From contig JACRDQ010000039.1 of assembly GCA_016218545.1 (NCBI GenBank), positions 62,001 through 126,000 on the forward strand: DNA of 64,000 nt, read 5' to 3'. Under the pieces are notes generated by a model that saw nothing but the letters and a program-made list of their open reading frames with translations, ran no database searches and was not told the DNA's origin. Origin of the DNA: Elusimicrobiota bacterium. GTDB taxonomy: Bacteria > Elusimicrobiota > Elusimicrobia > UBA1565 > UBA9628. Shown piece after piece: positions 1 to 8,324 of this stretch (positions within the stretch are counted from its first letter, which is position 1; each line of letters starts with the position of its first letter). The position numbers and the translations under genes are program-made.

Positions 1-474
1 GCCGACCAGGTCAAGCCCTCGGAGCTCGACCTGCTCAAGGACGAGCTCCAGGAGCGCAGCCCCGGCGCGGCCGTGGTCGAGTCCTGCCACCGGCCCGACT
101 ACCTGCTCGACGCCTCCGCCGACCGGAGGCTCGAGCCCGGGTCCCTGCGGGGCCAGAAGGCCGTCTCGCTCAGCGGCATCGCCGAGCCCGAACAGTTCGA
201 GTCCCTGCTGGCCTCCTTGGGGGTCGAGCTCGTCCAGCGCTGGCGCTTCCCGGACCACCATCCCTTCACCCTCGAGGAGGTCCGTTCCATCGCCAACGCC
301 CGCAAGGGCTTGCCCGTGGTCACGACCATGAAGGACCTGGTCCGCCTGCCCGAGGGCTGGAAGGAGGCCCTGGGGCCCGGGCTCCACGGCCTGGCGGTCA
401 AGCTTGAGATCACCAAGGGCAAGGCGACCTGGGCCAAGCTCCTGACCGAGGGGCTCGTCTCCGCGCATGAGTAG
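1..474 (+). CDS. lpxK: Tetraacyldisaccharide 4'-kinase, C-terminal part (5' end cut by window)
   Basis: The reading frame is open from base 1 and ends with TAG at 472-474, so only the last ~157 codons are present. LpxK phosphorylates the 4' position of the lipid A disaccharide precursor at the inner membrane. The visible part has the family's C-terminal signature: GIAEPEQF, then a glycine/valine stretch, FPDHHPFT and VVTTMKDLVRLP (usually TTEKDAVRL). The P-loop half lies outside the window. The stop overlaps the ATG of the next gene (467), the first of a chain of coupled envelope genes. Identification is by motif recall only, but the FPDHH and T-KD-VRL pair is characteristic. Confidence 0.88.
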   Translation, partial: ADQVKPSELDLLKDELQERSPGAAVVESCHRPDYLLDASADRRLEPGSLRGQKAVSLSGIAEPEQFESLLASLGVELVQRWRFPDHHPFTLEEVRSIANARKGLPVVTTMKDLVRLPEGWKEALGPGLHGLAVKLEITKGKATWAKLLTEGLVSAHE

Positions 475-1282
475 GGCCTGGCTGCTGTCCTGGGGCCTGC
501 TGCTCGCCTGCGGTCCCGCGGTGGGGGCGGACATCTTCACCGCGTCCTTCACCGACCCCCGCGAGCTCGTGGGCCTGGGCGTGGAACCGTCCACGGACGT
601 GGTCTCGGTCCCGGGGTTCCCTCAGACCCTGGTTTTCGACGTGTCCTGGGGCGTCATCGGCGTCGGGCAATCCACCCTGGAGATGAGCCGCCTGGTCGAC
701 TTCAACGGCAGGCCCGCCTACGAGATCGTGTCCCGGGCCGTGTCCAACGGCTTCTGCGACACCTTCTTCAAGGTCCGGGACGTCAACTACTCCTGGCTGG
801 ACGCCCGGACCCTGAGCTCCCTGGGCTACCTCAAGAACCTCAGGGAGGGGCACTTCTACCGGGACGAGTGGACCCTCTTCGACCACGCCGCCAAGCGCTA
901 CCTGGCCAAGTGGGCGGGCCGGGACCACCACTACAGCGTCCGGCAGGGCACCATCCCGGTGCCCGTGCAGGACATCCTCTCGAGCATGGTCTTCATCAGG
1001 ACGCAGGAGCTCAAGGAGGGCGCGGAGATCATCCTGGACGTCAACACCAAGGAGAACTGGCCGCTGGTCGTCAAGGTGGTCAAGAGGACCAAGGTGAAGG
1101 TCCCCGCCGGCAGGTTCGACACCTTCCTGCTCGAGCCCGCTTTGCGCAAGGAAGGCATCTTCATCCAGAAGGGCAAGCGCCTGCGCGTCTGGGTCACGGC
1201 CGATGAGCGCAGGATCCCCGTGCTCATGAAGGTCGAGGTCTTCTTCGGGCATATCACCGCGGCCTTGCACACCTTGAATTAG
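467..1282 (+). CDS. DUF3108 secreted/periplasmic protein
   Basis: A 271-residue protein with an N-terminal signal peptide (residues 1-21, cleaved near AVGA-D). The body matches the DUF3108 pattern: a beta-rich domain beginning LVFDVSWGVIGVG, a central DILSSMVFIRT segment, a VPAGRFDTFLLEP strand, and a C-terminal VWVTADERRIPVLMKVEVFFGHI. DUF3108 proteins are periplasmic and often sit beside LPS or lipid genes, but their biochemical role is not established. The start ATG overlaps the lpxK stop by 8 bases. Cell-envelope function is inferred from position between lpxK and heptose/Kdo genes. Confidence 0.8.
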   Translation: MSRAWLLSWGLLLACGPAVGADIFTASFTDPRELVGLGVEPSTDVVSVPGFPQTLVFDVSWGVIGVGQSTLEMSRLVDFNGRPAYEIVSRAVSNGFCDTFFKVRDVNYSWLDARTLSSLGYLKNLREGHFYRDEWTLFDHAAKRYLAKWAGRDHHYSVRQGTIPVPVQDILSSMVFIRTQELKEGAEIILDVNTKENWPLVVKVVKRTKVKVPAGRFDTFLLEPALRKEGIFIQKGKRLRVWVTADERRIPVLMKVEVFFGHITAALHTLN

Positions 1283-1288
1283 TATAAT
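1283..1288 (+). promoter_or_regulatory. Possible -10 box for the heptose kinase gene
   Basis: A perfect TATAAT sits only 7 bases before the ATG at 1296, just after the stop of the preceding gene. No convincing -35 is visible at normal spacing. If used, transcription would begin at or next to the start codon, giving a leaderless message. See the finding on close-set -10 boxes. Confidence 0.4.
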
Positions 1289-1295
1289 CAGGCCC

Positions 1296-2309
1296 ATGGA
1301 AAGTCGTCCCGCGGTCCTCACCCCGGCCGAGCGCCGCAAGCTCAAGGGCTGGGTGGAGAGGTTCTCGGGCAAGAGGGTCCTCGTGGTCGGGGACCTCATG
1401 CTCGACGAGTTCATCCGCGGAGGGGTCCACCGCATCTCCCCCGAGGCCCCGGTCCCGGTCGTGGCCGTGCGGACCGAGGACTTCGTGCCGGGCGGGGCGG
1501 GCAACGTGGCCCGGAACGTCGCCTCCCTGGGCGCGGGCGTGTCGGTCCTGGGCGTGGTGGGCGAGGACGCCGCGGCTTCGCGCCTGCTCTCCGATTTCGC
1601 GGGCCACGGCATCACGGTCGACGACGTCCTCTCCGACCCCCAGCGCGTGACCTCCCAGAAGTGCCGCATCATCGCCGAGCACCAGCAGGTCGTCCGCTTC
1701 GACCGGGAGACCACGGGTCCCCTCTCCCCCAGGACCGAGCGCGAGCTCCTCGCCCGCCTGCCCGCGGCGGTGGCCAAGGCCGACGCCGTGGTCCTCTCCG
1801 ACTACGGCAAGGGCGTGGTGACCCCGGCCGTGGTCAAGGCCGTGCTCTCCGCGGCCGGCCGCAGGCGTCTGCCCGTGACCGTGGACCCCAAGCCCGAGAA
1901 TTTCAAGCTCTACCGCCGCGTGACCTGCCTGACCCCCAACATCCACGAGGCCTGGGCCGGCATGCGCCGCATCCCCGAGGCGGGACAGGAGGCCCTCGAC
2001 CGCCTGGGCCGGGGCATCCTCTCGGAGCTGGGCTGCGCCTCCCTCATCATCACCCGCGGGCCTGCGGGCATGAGCCTCTTCAAGAAGGGCAGCCGCGCGG
2101 TCGTCCACATCCCCACCGAGGCCCGCGAGGTCTACGACGTGACCGGCGCCGGGGACACCGTCATCTCCGTGCTCACCCTGGGCCTGGCCAGCGGCGCCTC
2201 CATCGAGGCCGCGGCCGTCATCGCCAACTGCGCCGCCGGCATCGTGGTGGCCAAGCTCGGCACCGCCACGGTCTCGGCAGACGAGCTCGTCAGGGCGCTG
2301 GGCCGATGA
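1296..2309 (+). CDS. hldE: D-glycero-beta-D-manno-heptose-7-phosphate kinase (HldE domain I / RfaE1)
   Basis: A 337-residue PfkB/ribokinase-fold kinase that makes heptose-1,7-bisphosphate for the LPS inner core. Evidence: VLVVGDLMLDEFIRG near residue 28, the RfaE signature HRISPEAPVPVV around residue 47, GGAGNVARNVASLGA, and the C-terminal anion-hole/catalytic motif DVTGAGDTV near residue 283. The length matches the kinase domain alone; the cytidylyltransferase domain of bifunctional HldE is missing and would have to be encoded elsewhere. It overlaps kdsB by ATGA, so the two LPS-sugar enzymes are translationally coupled. Confidence 0.9.
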   Translation: MESRPAVLTPAERRKLKGWVERFSGKRVLVVGDLMLDEFIRGGVHRISPEAPVPVVAVRTEDFVPGGAGNVARNVASLGAGVSVLGVVGEDAAASRLLSDFAGHGITVDDVLSDPQRVTSQKCRIIAEHQQVVRFDRETTGPLSPRTERELLARLPAAVAKADAVVLSDYGKGVVTPAVVKAVLSAAGRRRLPVTVDPKPENFKLYRRVTCLTPNIHEAWAGMRRIPEAGQEALDRLGRGILSELGCASLIITRGPAGMSLFKKGSRAVVHIPTEAREVYDVTGAGDTVISVLTLGLASGASIEAAAVIANCAAGIVVAKLGTATVSADELVRALGR

Positions 2310-3034
2310 GACGGACCGCGGTCATCATCCCGGCGCGGTGGGGCTCGACGCGCTTCCCCGGCAAGGTCCTCGCCCCCCTCGGAGGCAGGCCCATCGTGCA
2401 GTGGTGCCATGAGGCCGCGGTGAAGTCCGGCATCGGCCCGGTGGCCGTGGCGACCGACGACCCCAAGGTCGTCAGGGCCGTGGAGGGTTTCGGCGGCCGG
2501 GCCGTGCTCACCCCCAAGGCCCTGGCCTCGGGCACGGACCGGGTCCGCTGGGCCATGCGCCGCCTGGGGTGGAAGCACCCGTTCGTGGTGAACCTCCAGG
2601 GAGACGAGCCCCTCATCACGCCCGCGGCGCTCCGGAGCCTCGACCGGCTCCTCCGCCGCTCCGGAGCCGACGTCGCGACCCTCGTGACCTCCTTGAAGGA
2701 CCCCGACCGCCTGAGCCGGCCGGACGTGGTCAAGGCCGTGCTGGCGCGCGACGGCCGGGCCCTCTACTTCTCCCGCTCCCCGGTGCCCTTCCGCAGGCTC
2801 GAGTGTCCCAAGCGCTGGGAGCACATCGGCGTCTACGGGTACAAGGCGGCGTCGCTGACCAGGTTCGTCTCCCTGCCGCCTTCCCCCCTCGAGCGCGCCG
2901 AGTCGCTCGAGCAGCTCAGGGCCCTGGAAGACGGGATGTCCATCTACGCGGCGGTCGTGCCCTCGCGCGGCGCGGCCATCGACACGGCGGCTGATCTCGC
3001 TGCCGCGGAACGCGTCGTACGGAGGATGAAATGA
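2306..3034 (+). CDS. kdsB: 3-deoxy-manno-octulosonate cytidylyltransferase
   Basis: A 242-residue CMP-Kdo synthetase that activates Kdo with CTP before transfer to lipid A. The N terminus shows the nucleotide-binding signature [20 protein letters not shown] (residues 8-27), followed by [10 protein letters not shown] and YFSRSPVPF and the late HIGVYGYKA motif, all typical of KdsB. The true start is the ATG at 2306, overlapping the hldE stop as ATGA; the open frame extends much further upstream but only as a shadow inside hldE. Its CTP substrate is made by the next gene, pyrG, which overlaps its stop by 4 bases. Confidence 0.93.
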   Translation: MRRTAVIIPARWGSTRFPGKVLAPLGGRPIVQWCHEAAVKSGIGPVAVATDDPKVVRAVEGFGGRAVLTPKALASGTDRVRWAMRRLGWKHPFVVNLQGDEPLITPAALRSLDRLLRRSGADVATLVTSLKDPDRLSRPDVVKAVLARDGRALYFSRSPVPFRRLECPKRWEHIGVYGYKAASLTRFVSLPPSPLERAESLEQLRALEDGMSIYAAVVPSRGAAIDTAADLAAAERVVRRMK

Positions 3035-4665
3035 CGAAATACATCTTTGTCACGGGCGGAGTCGTGAGCTCCTTGGGCAAGGGGATCACCGCCGCCTCCC
3101 TGGGCAAGCTCCTCGAGGCCCGCGGTCTCTCCGTGGCCATGCTCAAGTGCGACCCCTACATCAACGTCGACCCCGGGACCATGAACCCCTTCCAGCACGG
3201 CGAGGTCTTCGTCACCGAGGACGGGGCCGAGACCGACCTCGACCTGGGCCACTACGAGCGCTTCCTGAACAAGGAGATGCACCACATCAACAACATCACG
3301 GCCGGCAAGATCTACGAGTCCGTGATCGCGCGCGAGCGGCGCGGGGACTTCCTCGGCACCACGGTCCAGGTCATCCCCCACATCACCGACGAGATCAAGG
3401 CCCGCTTCAAGCTCCCGGCCAAGGGCGCCGACATCGTCATCATCGAGATCGGCGGCACCGTGGGCGACATCGAGAGCCTGCCCTTCCTCGAGGCCGCCCG
3501 GCAGATGGGCCTGGAGGCCGGCCGGGAGAACACCCTCTACATCCACGTGACCCTCGTGCCCTTCATCAAGGCCTCCGAGGAGCTCAAGACCAAGCCCACC
3601 CAGCACTCCGTGGCCAAGCTCCGGGAGCTCGGCATCAGCCCGGACATCATCGTCTGCCGCAGCGAGAAGCCCCTCTCCGCCGACATCAAGGCCAAGATCA
3701 GCATGTTCTGCAGCGTGCCCAAGGAGTCCGTGGTGGACGCCCCCGACGTCGCCAGCATCTACGAGGTCCCCATGGTCTTCGACAAGCAGGGCCTCGACGA
3801 CCAGGTCGTGATGCTCCTGCGCCTGCGCTCCCGCGCCAAGGACCTGGAGAGCTGGAACGGCGTGGTCCGCCGCCTCCGGAGCCCCAAGCATGAGGTCTCC
3901 ATCGCCCTGGCCGGCAAGTACACCGACTACAAGGACGCCTACAAGTCCGTGCACGAGGCCCTCCTGCACGGCGGCATCGCCAACGACTGCCGCGTCGCGG
4001 TCCGCTACCTCGACACGAGCGACCCGGCCATCCTCGACCAGCTCCGCGACGTGCACGGCATCCTGGTGCCGGGCGGCTTCGGGGACCGCGGCATCGAGGG
4101 CAAGATCCGGGTGACGGGTCTGGCGCGCGAGGAGCATATCCCCTTCCTGGGCCTGTGCCTGGGCCTGCAGATCGCCGTGGTCGAGTTCGGCCGCAGCGTC
4201 CTCAAGCTCGCCGGCGCCCATTCCACGGAGTTCGACCCCAAGACCCGCTATCCCGTCATCGACCTCCTGCCGGAGCAGAAGGGCGTGGAGGCCAAGGGTG
4301 CCACCATGCGCCTGGGGACCTACGAGTGCTCCTTGAAGAAGAGCAGCCTCGCCCATCGCGCCTACGGCTCTACGGCGGTGCGCGAGCGCCACCGCCACCG
4401 CTTCGAGGTCAACAACAAGTTCCGCAAGCTCTACGAGGACGCGGGCCTGCAGGTGACCGGGACCTACGCGCCCAAGAACCTCGCCGAGATCGTCGAGCTG
4501 CGCGGCCACCCCTGGTTCCTGGCGGCCCAGTTCCATCCCGAGTTCAAGAGCAGGCCCGAGGCTCCGCACCCCCTCTTCCGCGACTTCGTGGCCGCGGCCC
4601 TGGTCCGGGCGCGCGGCGCGGAGCGGTCCGCGGTCCGCGGCCTCTCCGCGGAGGACCGTGGCTAA
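3031..4665 (+). CDS. pyrG: CTP synthase
   Basis: A 544-residue glutamine-dependent CTP synthase converting UTP to CTP. The N-terminal synthetase domain begins [16 protein letters not shown] and carries [19 protein letters not shown]. The C-terminal class I glutamine amidotransferase domain (from about residue 290) has the nucleophile in GLCLGLQ (Cys376) and FHPE (His502, Glu504). The length is normal for the family. It sits between kdsB and kdsA, an arrangement seen in other bacteria, which makes sense because CMP-Kdo formation uses CTP. The 3' end overlaps kdsA by 8 bases. Confidence 0.97.
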   Translation: MTKYIFVTGGVVSSLGKGITAASLGKLLEARGLSVAMLKCDPYINVDPGTMNPFQHGEVFVTEDGAETDLDLGHYERFLNKEMHHINNITAGKIYESVIARERRGDFLGTTVQVIPHITDEIKARFKLPAKGADIVIIEIGGTVGDIESLPFLEAARQMGLEAGRENTLYIHVTLVPFIKASEELKTKPTQHSVAKLRELGISPDIIVCRSEKPLSADIKAKISMFCSVPKESVVDAPDVASIYEVPMVFDKQGLDDQVVMLLRLRSRAKDLESWNGVVRRLRSPKHEVSIALAGKYTDYKDAYKSVHEALLHGGIANDCRVAVRYLDTSDPAILDQLRDVHGILVPGGFGDRGIEGKIRVTGLAREEHIPFLGLCLGLQIAVVEFGRSVLKLAGAHSTEFDPKTRYPVIDLLPEQKGVEAKGATMRLGTYECSLKKSSLAHRAYGSTAVRERHRHRFEVNNKFRKLYEDAGLQVTGTYAPKNLAEIVELRGHPWFLAAQFHPEFKSRPEAPHPLFRDFVAAALVRARGAERSAVRGLSAEDRG

Positions 4666-5518
4666 GTCCCGCACGGTCGGCATCGGCAAGGTCGCGGTCG
4701 GCAACGACGCGCCCGTGGCTTTCATCGCCGGGCTCTGCAGCCTCGAGTCCGAGCGCATGCTGCGGACCGTGGCCCGCGGCCTCAAGGAGGCGCTCGCCAA
4801 GGCCGGGGCGCCCTTCATCCTGAAGTGCTCCTTCGACAAGGCCAACAGGACCTCTCTGGACTCCTTCCGCGGCCTCGGGGCCAGGCTGGGCCTGGCCATC
4901 CTCCGCAAGGTGGCCGATGAGTTCCAGGTCCCGGTCCTGACCGACGTGCACGACCCGGGCCAGGCCGAGCTCGCGGCGGAGTACGCCGACGCCCTCCAGG
5001 TCCCGGCCTTCCTGTGCCGTCAGACGGACCTCTTGCTGGCGTGCGGCCGCACGGGCCTGCCGGTCAACGTGAAGAAAGGCCAGTTCCTCTCCCCCTGGGA
5101 GATGGCCCGGGCCGTGGAGAAGATCGAGTCCACGGGCAACCACCGCATCCTGCTCACCGAGCGCGGCACCTTCTTCGGCTACGGCAGCCTGGTCGTGGAC
5201 ATGCGTTCGCTGGAGGTCATGCGCGGCCTGGGCTATCCCGTGGTCTTCGACGCCACCCACTCGGTCCAGCAGCCCGCCAGCCGCGGGCGCTCCACGGGCG
5301 GGGAGCGCGAGCGCATCTGGGGGCTCGCGCGCGCCGCCGCGGCCTCGGGCGTGGCCGCGGTCTTCCTTGAGACGCACCCCAGGCCGGAAGCCGCCCTCTC
5401 GGACGGGCCCAACGCCCTGCACCTCAGGGACGTCCCGGAGTTCATCAGGCAGGTGGTGGAGATCGACCGGGTCGCCAAAGGTTTTCTGAACGAGAGACGA
5501 GGGAGGCAGGCTCGATGA
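4658..5518 (+). CDS. kdsA: 2-dehydro-3-deoxyphosphooctonate aldolase (Kdo-8-phosphate synthase)
   Basis: A 286-residue enzyme condensing arabinose-5-phosphate with phosphoenolpyruvate. It shows the DAHP/KdsA family features [13 protein letters not shown] (residues ~47-60), [29 protein letters not shown], and [11 protein letters not shown] near residue 192. The start is GTG at 4658, overlapping the pyrG stop. Cytoplasmic, first committed step of Kdo synthesis. The gene ends in a TGA that overlaps an ATG opening a 19-codon ORF leading to the next gene. Confidence 0.95.
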   Translation: MAKSRTVGIGKVAVGNDAPVAFIAGLCSLESERMLRTVARGLKEALAKAGAPFILKCSFDKANRTSLDSFRGLGARLGLAILRKVADEFQVPVLTDVHDPGQAELAAEYADALQVPAFLCRQTDLLLACGRTGLPVNVKKGQFLSPWEMARAVEKIESTGNHRILLTERGTFFGYGSLVVDMRSLEVMRGLGYPVVFDATHSVQQPASRGRSTGGERERIWGLARAAAASGVAAVFLETHPRPEAALSDGPNALHLRDVPEFIRQVVEIDRVAKGFLNERRGRQAR

Positions 5519-5574
5519 AAAGGCATCAGCCCCCGCAACTGCTTGCCTCCCCGTGGGGGAGGCAAGTGACATGA
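5515..5574 (+). CDS. Possible 19-residue leader ORF between kdsA and the zinc-ribbon gene
   Basis: An ATG at 5515 overlaps the kdsA stop (ATGA) and opens a 19-codon frame ending at the TGA of 5572-5574. That stop itself overlaps the ATG at 5571 of the next gene. The predicted peptide ([19 protein letters not shown]) has no recognisable domain. The frame runs through a perfect hairpin that covers the next gene's Shine-Dalgarno sequence, so its translation could open the hairpin. Coding status is inference; nothing but the two coupled overlaps and the hairpin supports it. Confidence 0.3.
   Translation: MKRHQPPQLLASPWGRQVT
5543..5565 (+). promoter_or_regulatory. Perfect hairpin masking the Shine-Dalgarno of the zinc-ribbon gene
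   Basis: TTGCCTCCCC, a GTG loop, then GGGGAGGCAA form a perfect 10-bp stem. The right arm holds the purine-rich GGGGAGG that would serve the ATG at 5571. The loop is also a possible GTG start. The same TTGCCTC/GAGGCAA arms occur before nadB at 15301-15331. Confidence 0.55.
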
Positions 5575-5900
5575 AATGTTCCAACTGCGGTCAAGATAAC
5601 AAGGACGCGGCCAAGGCCTGCCGGAAGTGCGGACGCGACCTGCACACGCCGCCGGCGTGGTTCCCGGACGCGCGCTGGCACCTGCGCACCCTGGGCGTCA
5701 TCTACGCGTGTCTGGTCGTGTTCTATTTCGGCGTGAGCTTCGTCCTGCGCAAGCTCCCCAAGCCCTACCATCTCCGGGAGATCCCCCCCGAGATGACGCC
5801 CTGGCTCAAGCGGCCCGGCATCCCGAAGCACCTGCCCGAGGAGCAGCTCAAGGCTCCCGCCGCCCCTCCGCGGCCCGTGTCGGAGGCCTCTCCCAAGTGA
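5571..5900 (+). CDS. Small zinc-ribbon membrane protein
   Basis: A 109-residue protein starting MKCSNCG. Two CxxC pairs (CSNCG and CRKCG, residues 3-22) form a zinc-ribbon of the DUF/zf type. A single membrane segment (about residues 44-64, LGVIYACLVVFYFGVSFVL) follows, then a proline-rich tail of about 45 residues. An upstream in-frame GTG (5553) would add six residues, but it lies in the hairpin loop, so ATG 5571 is preferred. It sits between kdsA and lptC with a 4-base overlap downstream. Function unknown; a role in LPS transport or its control is only positional inference. Confidence 0.65.
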   Translation: MKCSNCGQDNKDAAKACRKCGRDLHTPPAWFPDARWHLRTLGVIYACLVVFYFGVSFVLRKLPKPYHLREIPPEMTPWLKRPGIPKHLPEEQLKAPAAPPRPVSEASPK

Positions 5901-6442
5901 GCCGCGGCCTGGCCCTGGCCGGCCTCGTCATCCTCCTCTCGGCCTCCTGCAAGACGGCCAAGCCGGACCCGCACGCCCCTCAGCAGAGCCTCGAGGGCTT
6001 CACGATGACCCGCTCGAAGGACGGGGTCCCGGTCTGGAAGCTCAAGGCGCGGCTGGCCATCCTGCGCGAGGACACCAAGAAGGCCCTCCTGACCGAGCCC
6101 GTGCTCGAGGTCCAGGAGGAGGGCAAGCTCGTGCTGAGAGCCCGCGCCCTGCGGGGCACCGCGCACATCGAGACCCACGACGTGCTCCTGACCGGGTCCG
6201 CGAAGCTCGATTTCGTGCAGGAGGATTCCGTCCTCGAGACCGAGGAGCTCCAGTTCGTGCCCGCCACCCGCCAGTTCAAGAGCGACCGCGACGTCGTGCT
6301 CCGCAGGCCCGGCGCCGTCATCCGCGGCACGGGCTGCGTGGCGGGAGCGGACCTCTCCGAGGTCCGCGTGTTCAACCAGCGCTCCGTGATCCAGCCCGGC
6401 GCCGCGAACCGCGGGACGGGCCTGAGGGGTTCCAGCCGATGA
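5897..6442 (+). CDS. lptC: LptC-like LPS transport lipoprotein
   Basis: A 181-residue protein starting at GTG 5897, overlapping the previous stop. The N terminus is a lipoprotein signal ending in a lipobox (LLSASC, Cys18). The remainder is an LptC/OstA beta-jellyroll pattern: WKLKARLAIL, a run of repeated beta strands, VLETEELQFVPATRQFKSD and VIRGTGCVAGADLSEVRVFNQ, typical of LptC C-terminal strands. LptC bridges the LptBFG extractor and the periplasmic LptA in LPS export. Being a lipoprotein rather than a TM-anchored protein is unusual relative to E. coli but is seen in other phyla. lptF/lptG are not in the window. Confidence 0.75.
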   Translation: MSRGLALAGLVILLSASCKTAKPDPHAPQQSLEGFTMTRSKDGVPVWKLKARLAILREDTKKALLTEPVLEVQEEGKLVLRARALRGTAHIETHDVLLTGSAKLDFVQEDSVLETEELQFVPATRQFKSDRDVVLRRPGAVIRGTGCVAGADLSEVRVFNQRSVIQPGAANRGTGLRGSSR

Positions 6443-7209
6443 ACGGAGCCTTCCTCTCCCTCCTCCTCGGCGCTCTCCCCCTGGCCGCGGAGTCCCCCTC
6501 CGCGGGCAAGACCGAGGCCCGCCCGCGCCCCCTGGCCGCGACTTTCGTCAGCAGCAAGGAGTGGATGATGCGGCGTGCGCCGGTCAAGGAGGAGGAGTTC
6601 ATCGGCGACGTGCGCTACTGGACCTACTCCAGGTTCGTGCGCGCGGACTGGGCCCTCTACCGGCACGACGACGAGACCTGGACCGCCAAGGGCAACATCC
6701 GGGGAGAGCACACCCTGCCCAAGGGCCGCGGGGTCTTCGAGGCCTTCGGCGACAAGGCCGTCTTCGACCAGAAGCGCCGGACCGGGTCCCTTCGCGGGAA
6801 GAAGGGCTACATCGACGTGGTCCTCACGGGCCCCGGCGGAGCCAAGGACTACGGCCGCGCGGGCGGCCTGGAGTGGGAGATCGAGAAGAGCGCCGCCTTG
6901 GTGGGCGGAGTCCGGCTCTGGGGAGAGCGGGTTTCGGCCTGGGCGGACCAGGCCTCCTACGACTGGCGTGACGGCACCATGGTCCTCTCCGGCGGGAGGC
7001 CCGTCCTCCACAAGAAGTTCGGTGACTGGAGCGCGGCCATCAAGGCGGACGTCATCACCGCGCTCCAGCCCGCCCGAGGGGCCCCGTCCGTTCCCAAGGA
7101 GCCGGGCTTGCCCGCTCCCGGCATGATGCCCCGCTACCTCCTTGCCGAGGGAGGGGTCACCGGCTGGCTCGACTTCAAGAGCCAGCCCGTGCCCTCCTTG
7201 GAGCCATGA
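6439..7209 (+). CDS. LptA/OstA-like periplasmic protein
   Basis: A 256-residue protein with an N-terminal hydrophobic signal (residues 1-18) followed by beta-rich sequence with OstA-like turns: WTAKGNIRGEHTL, FDQKRRTGSLRGKKGYIDVVL and ERVSAWADQASYDWRDGTMVLSGG. These fit the repeated strand pattern of LptA-family proteins that carry LPS across the periplasm. It is longer than E. coli LptA (~185 residues) and divergent, so the assignment rests partly on its place between lptC and lptB, both overlapped by 4 bases. Confidence 0.62.
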   Translation: MNGAFLSLLLGALPLAAESPSAGKTEARPRPLAATFVSSKEWMMRRAPVKEEEFIGDVRYWTYSRFVRADWALYRHDDETWTAKGNIRGEHTLPKGRGVFEAFGDKAVFDQKRRTGSLRGKKGYIDVVLTGPGGAKDYGRAGGLEWEIEKSAALVGGVRLWGERVSAWADQASYDWRDGTMVLSGGRPVLHKKFGDWSAAIKADVITALQPARGAPSVPKEPGLPAPGMMPRYLLAEGGVTGWLDFKSQPVPSLEP

Positions 7210-7925
7210 GGCTCTCCGCCGTCGACCTGCGCAAGCGCTACGGCGAGCGCGAGGTGGTCAAGGGCCTGCGCATCACCGTGGACTCGGGCGAGATCGTGGG
7301 CCTGCTGGGCCCCAACGGCGCGGGCAAGACCACGACCTTCTACAGCATGGTGGGCTTCATCCGGCCCGAGGGCGGGGCCATCATGCTCGACGAGGAGAAC
7401 GTGACGGAGCTCCCGATGTACGCCCGCGCGAGGCGGGGCATGGGGTATCTCGCCCAGGAGCCCACCGTGTTCGCGGGCCTGACCGTGGAGCAGAACCTCC
7501 GCGCCATCCTCGAGAGGACCATCGACAGCAGGCTCGACCAGATGCGCAGGGTCAAGGAGCTCCTCGAGGAGTTCGGGCTCTGGGACCTCAGGCGGCAGTT
7601 CGCGGGCAGCCTGTCCGGCGGCGAGAAGCGCAGGCTCGAGGTGGCCCGCGCCATGATCCACTCGCCCAAGCTCCTCCTGCTCGACGAGCCCTTCGTGGGC
7701 ATCGACCCCATCACCGTAGGCGAGCTCAAGAAGATGATCCTCAAGCTCAAGGCCCAGGGCATCGGCCTGCTCATCACGGACCACAACGTCCGCGAGACCC
7801 TGCCCATCCTGGACCGGGCCTACCTCATCTACGACGGCAAGATCCTCTTCGAGGGCGCCTCCAGGAGCCTGCTCGACGACCCCAAGGCCCGCTCCCTGTA
7901 CCTGGGAGAGGACTTCAAGATCTGA
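7206..7925 (+). CDS. lptB: LPS export ABC transporter ATPase
   Basis: A 239-residue ABC ATPase. Walker A is GPNGAGKTT (Lys41), the signature is LSGGEKRRLEVARAM (around residue 138), Walker B is LLLLDEPFVGIDP (around residue 158), and the H-loop His lies in ITDHNVRETL. FVGIDP and TDHNVRETL are hallmarks of LptB rather than of amino-acid transporters. It powers LptFG extraction of LPS from the inner membrane. Overlaps the LptA-like gene by 4 bases. Confidence 0.93.
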   Translation: MRLSAVDLRKRYGEREVVKGLRITVDSGEIVGLLGPNGAGKTTTFYSMVGFIRPEGGAIMLDEENVTELPMYARARRGMGYLAQEPTVFAGLTVEQNLRAILERTIDSRLDQMRRVKELLEEFGLWDLRRQFAGSLSGGEKRRLEVARAMIHSPKLLLLDEPFVGIDPITVGELKKMILKLKAQGIGLLITDHNVRETLPILDRAYLIYDGKILFEGASRSLLDDPKARSLYLGEDFKI

Positions 7926-7932
7926 GGACGGC

Positions 7933-8310
7933 ATGACCGACCCGGCAGCCAAGAAGAAGATCGTGGTGGTGGACGACGACCCCATCATGAGGGACCTCTA
8001 CGACGCCATCCTCTCGGACGACTTCGAGCTCCAGTTGGCCGAGGACGGCGAGGCGGGTCTCAAGCTCATCAGGAAGGTCGTCCCCGTCCTGGCCATCATC
8101 GACGTGAACATGCCCAAGATGCACGGGTTCACGCTCTGCCGCATGCTCCGCCAGGAGGCCGCCCTGGCCGCGACCAAGATCATGTTCGTCTCGGCCAAGT
8201 CCTACGCCGGCGACATCGCGGCCGCCAAGGAGATCGGCGGCGACGAGTACCTGGTCAAGCCCTTCGAGACCCAGGCCCTGCTCAAGAAGGTCCAGGCGCT
8301 GACGGCCTGA
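7933..8310 (+). CDS. Single-domain response regulator (receiver only)
   Basis: A 125-residue CheY-like receiver with no output domain. Acidic pocket VVVDDDPIMRD (residues ~12-20), phospho-acceptor Asp in AIIDVNMPKMHG, Ser/Thr switch in MFVSAKS, and Lys in YLVKPFE. It starts 7 bases after lptB and ends the envelope operon, so it is probably co-transcribed with LPS-export genes. No kinase lies next to it on this strand; the degenerate kinase at 13930-14736 is on the other strand. Partner unknown. Confidence 0.88.
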   Translation: MTDPAAKKKIVVVDDDPIMRDLYDAILSDDFELQLAEDGEAGLKLIRKVVPVLAIIDVNMPKMHGFTLCRMLRQEAALAATKIMFVSAKSYAGDIAAAKEIGGDEYLVKPFETQALLKKVQALTA

Positions 8311-8324
8311 GCGCCGGCTGCGGC

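Noticed and set aside
1265..1288. TTGCAC plus TATAAT as a standard promoter before hldE
   Set aside because: Spacing is only 12 bp, too short for a normal sigma-70 promoter; only the -10 was kept as a weak candidate.
2944..4908. Long minus-strand frame (654 codons) opposite pyrG and kdsA
   Set aside because: Low-complexity Val/Gly/His-rich translation, no motif, fully opposite two conserved enzymes.
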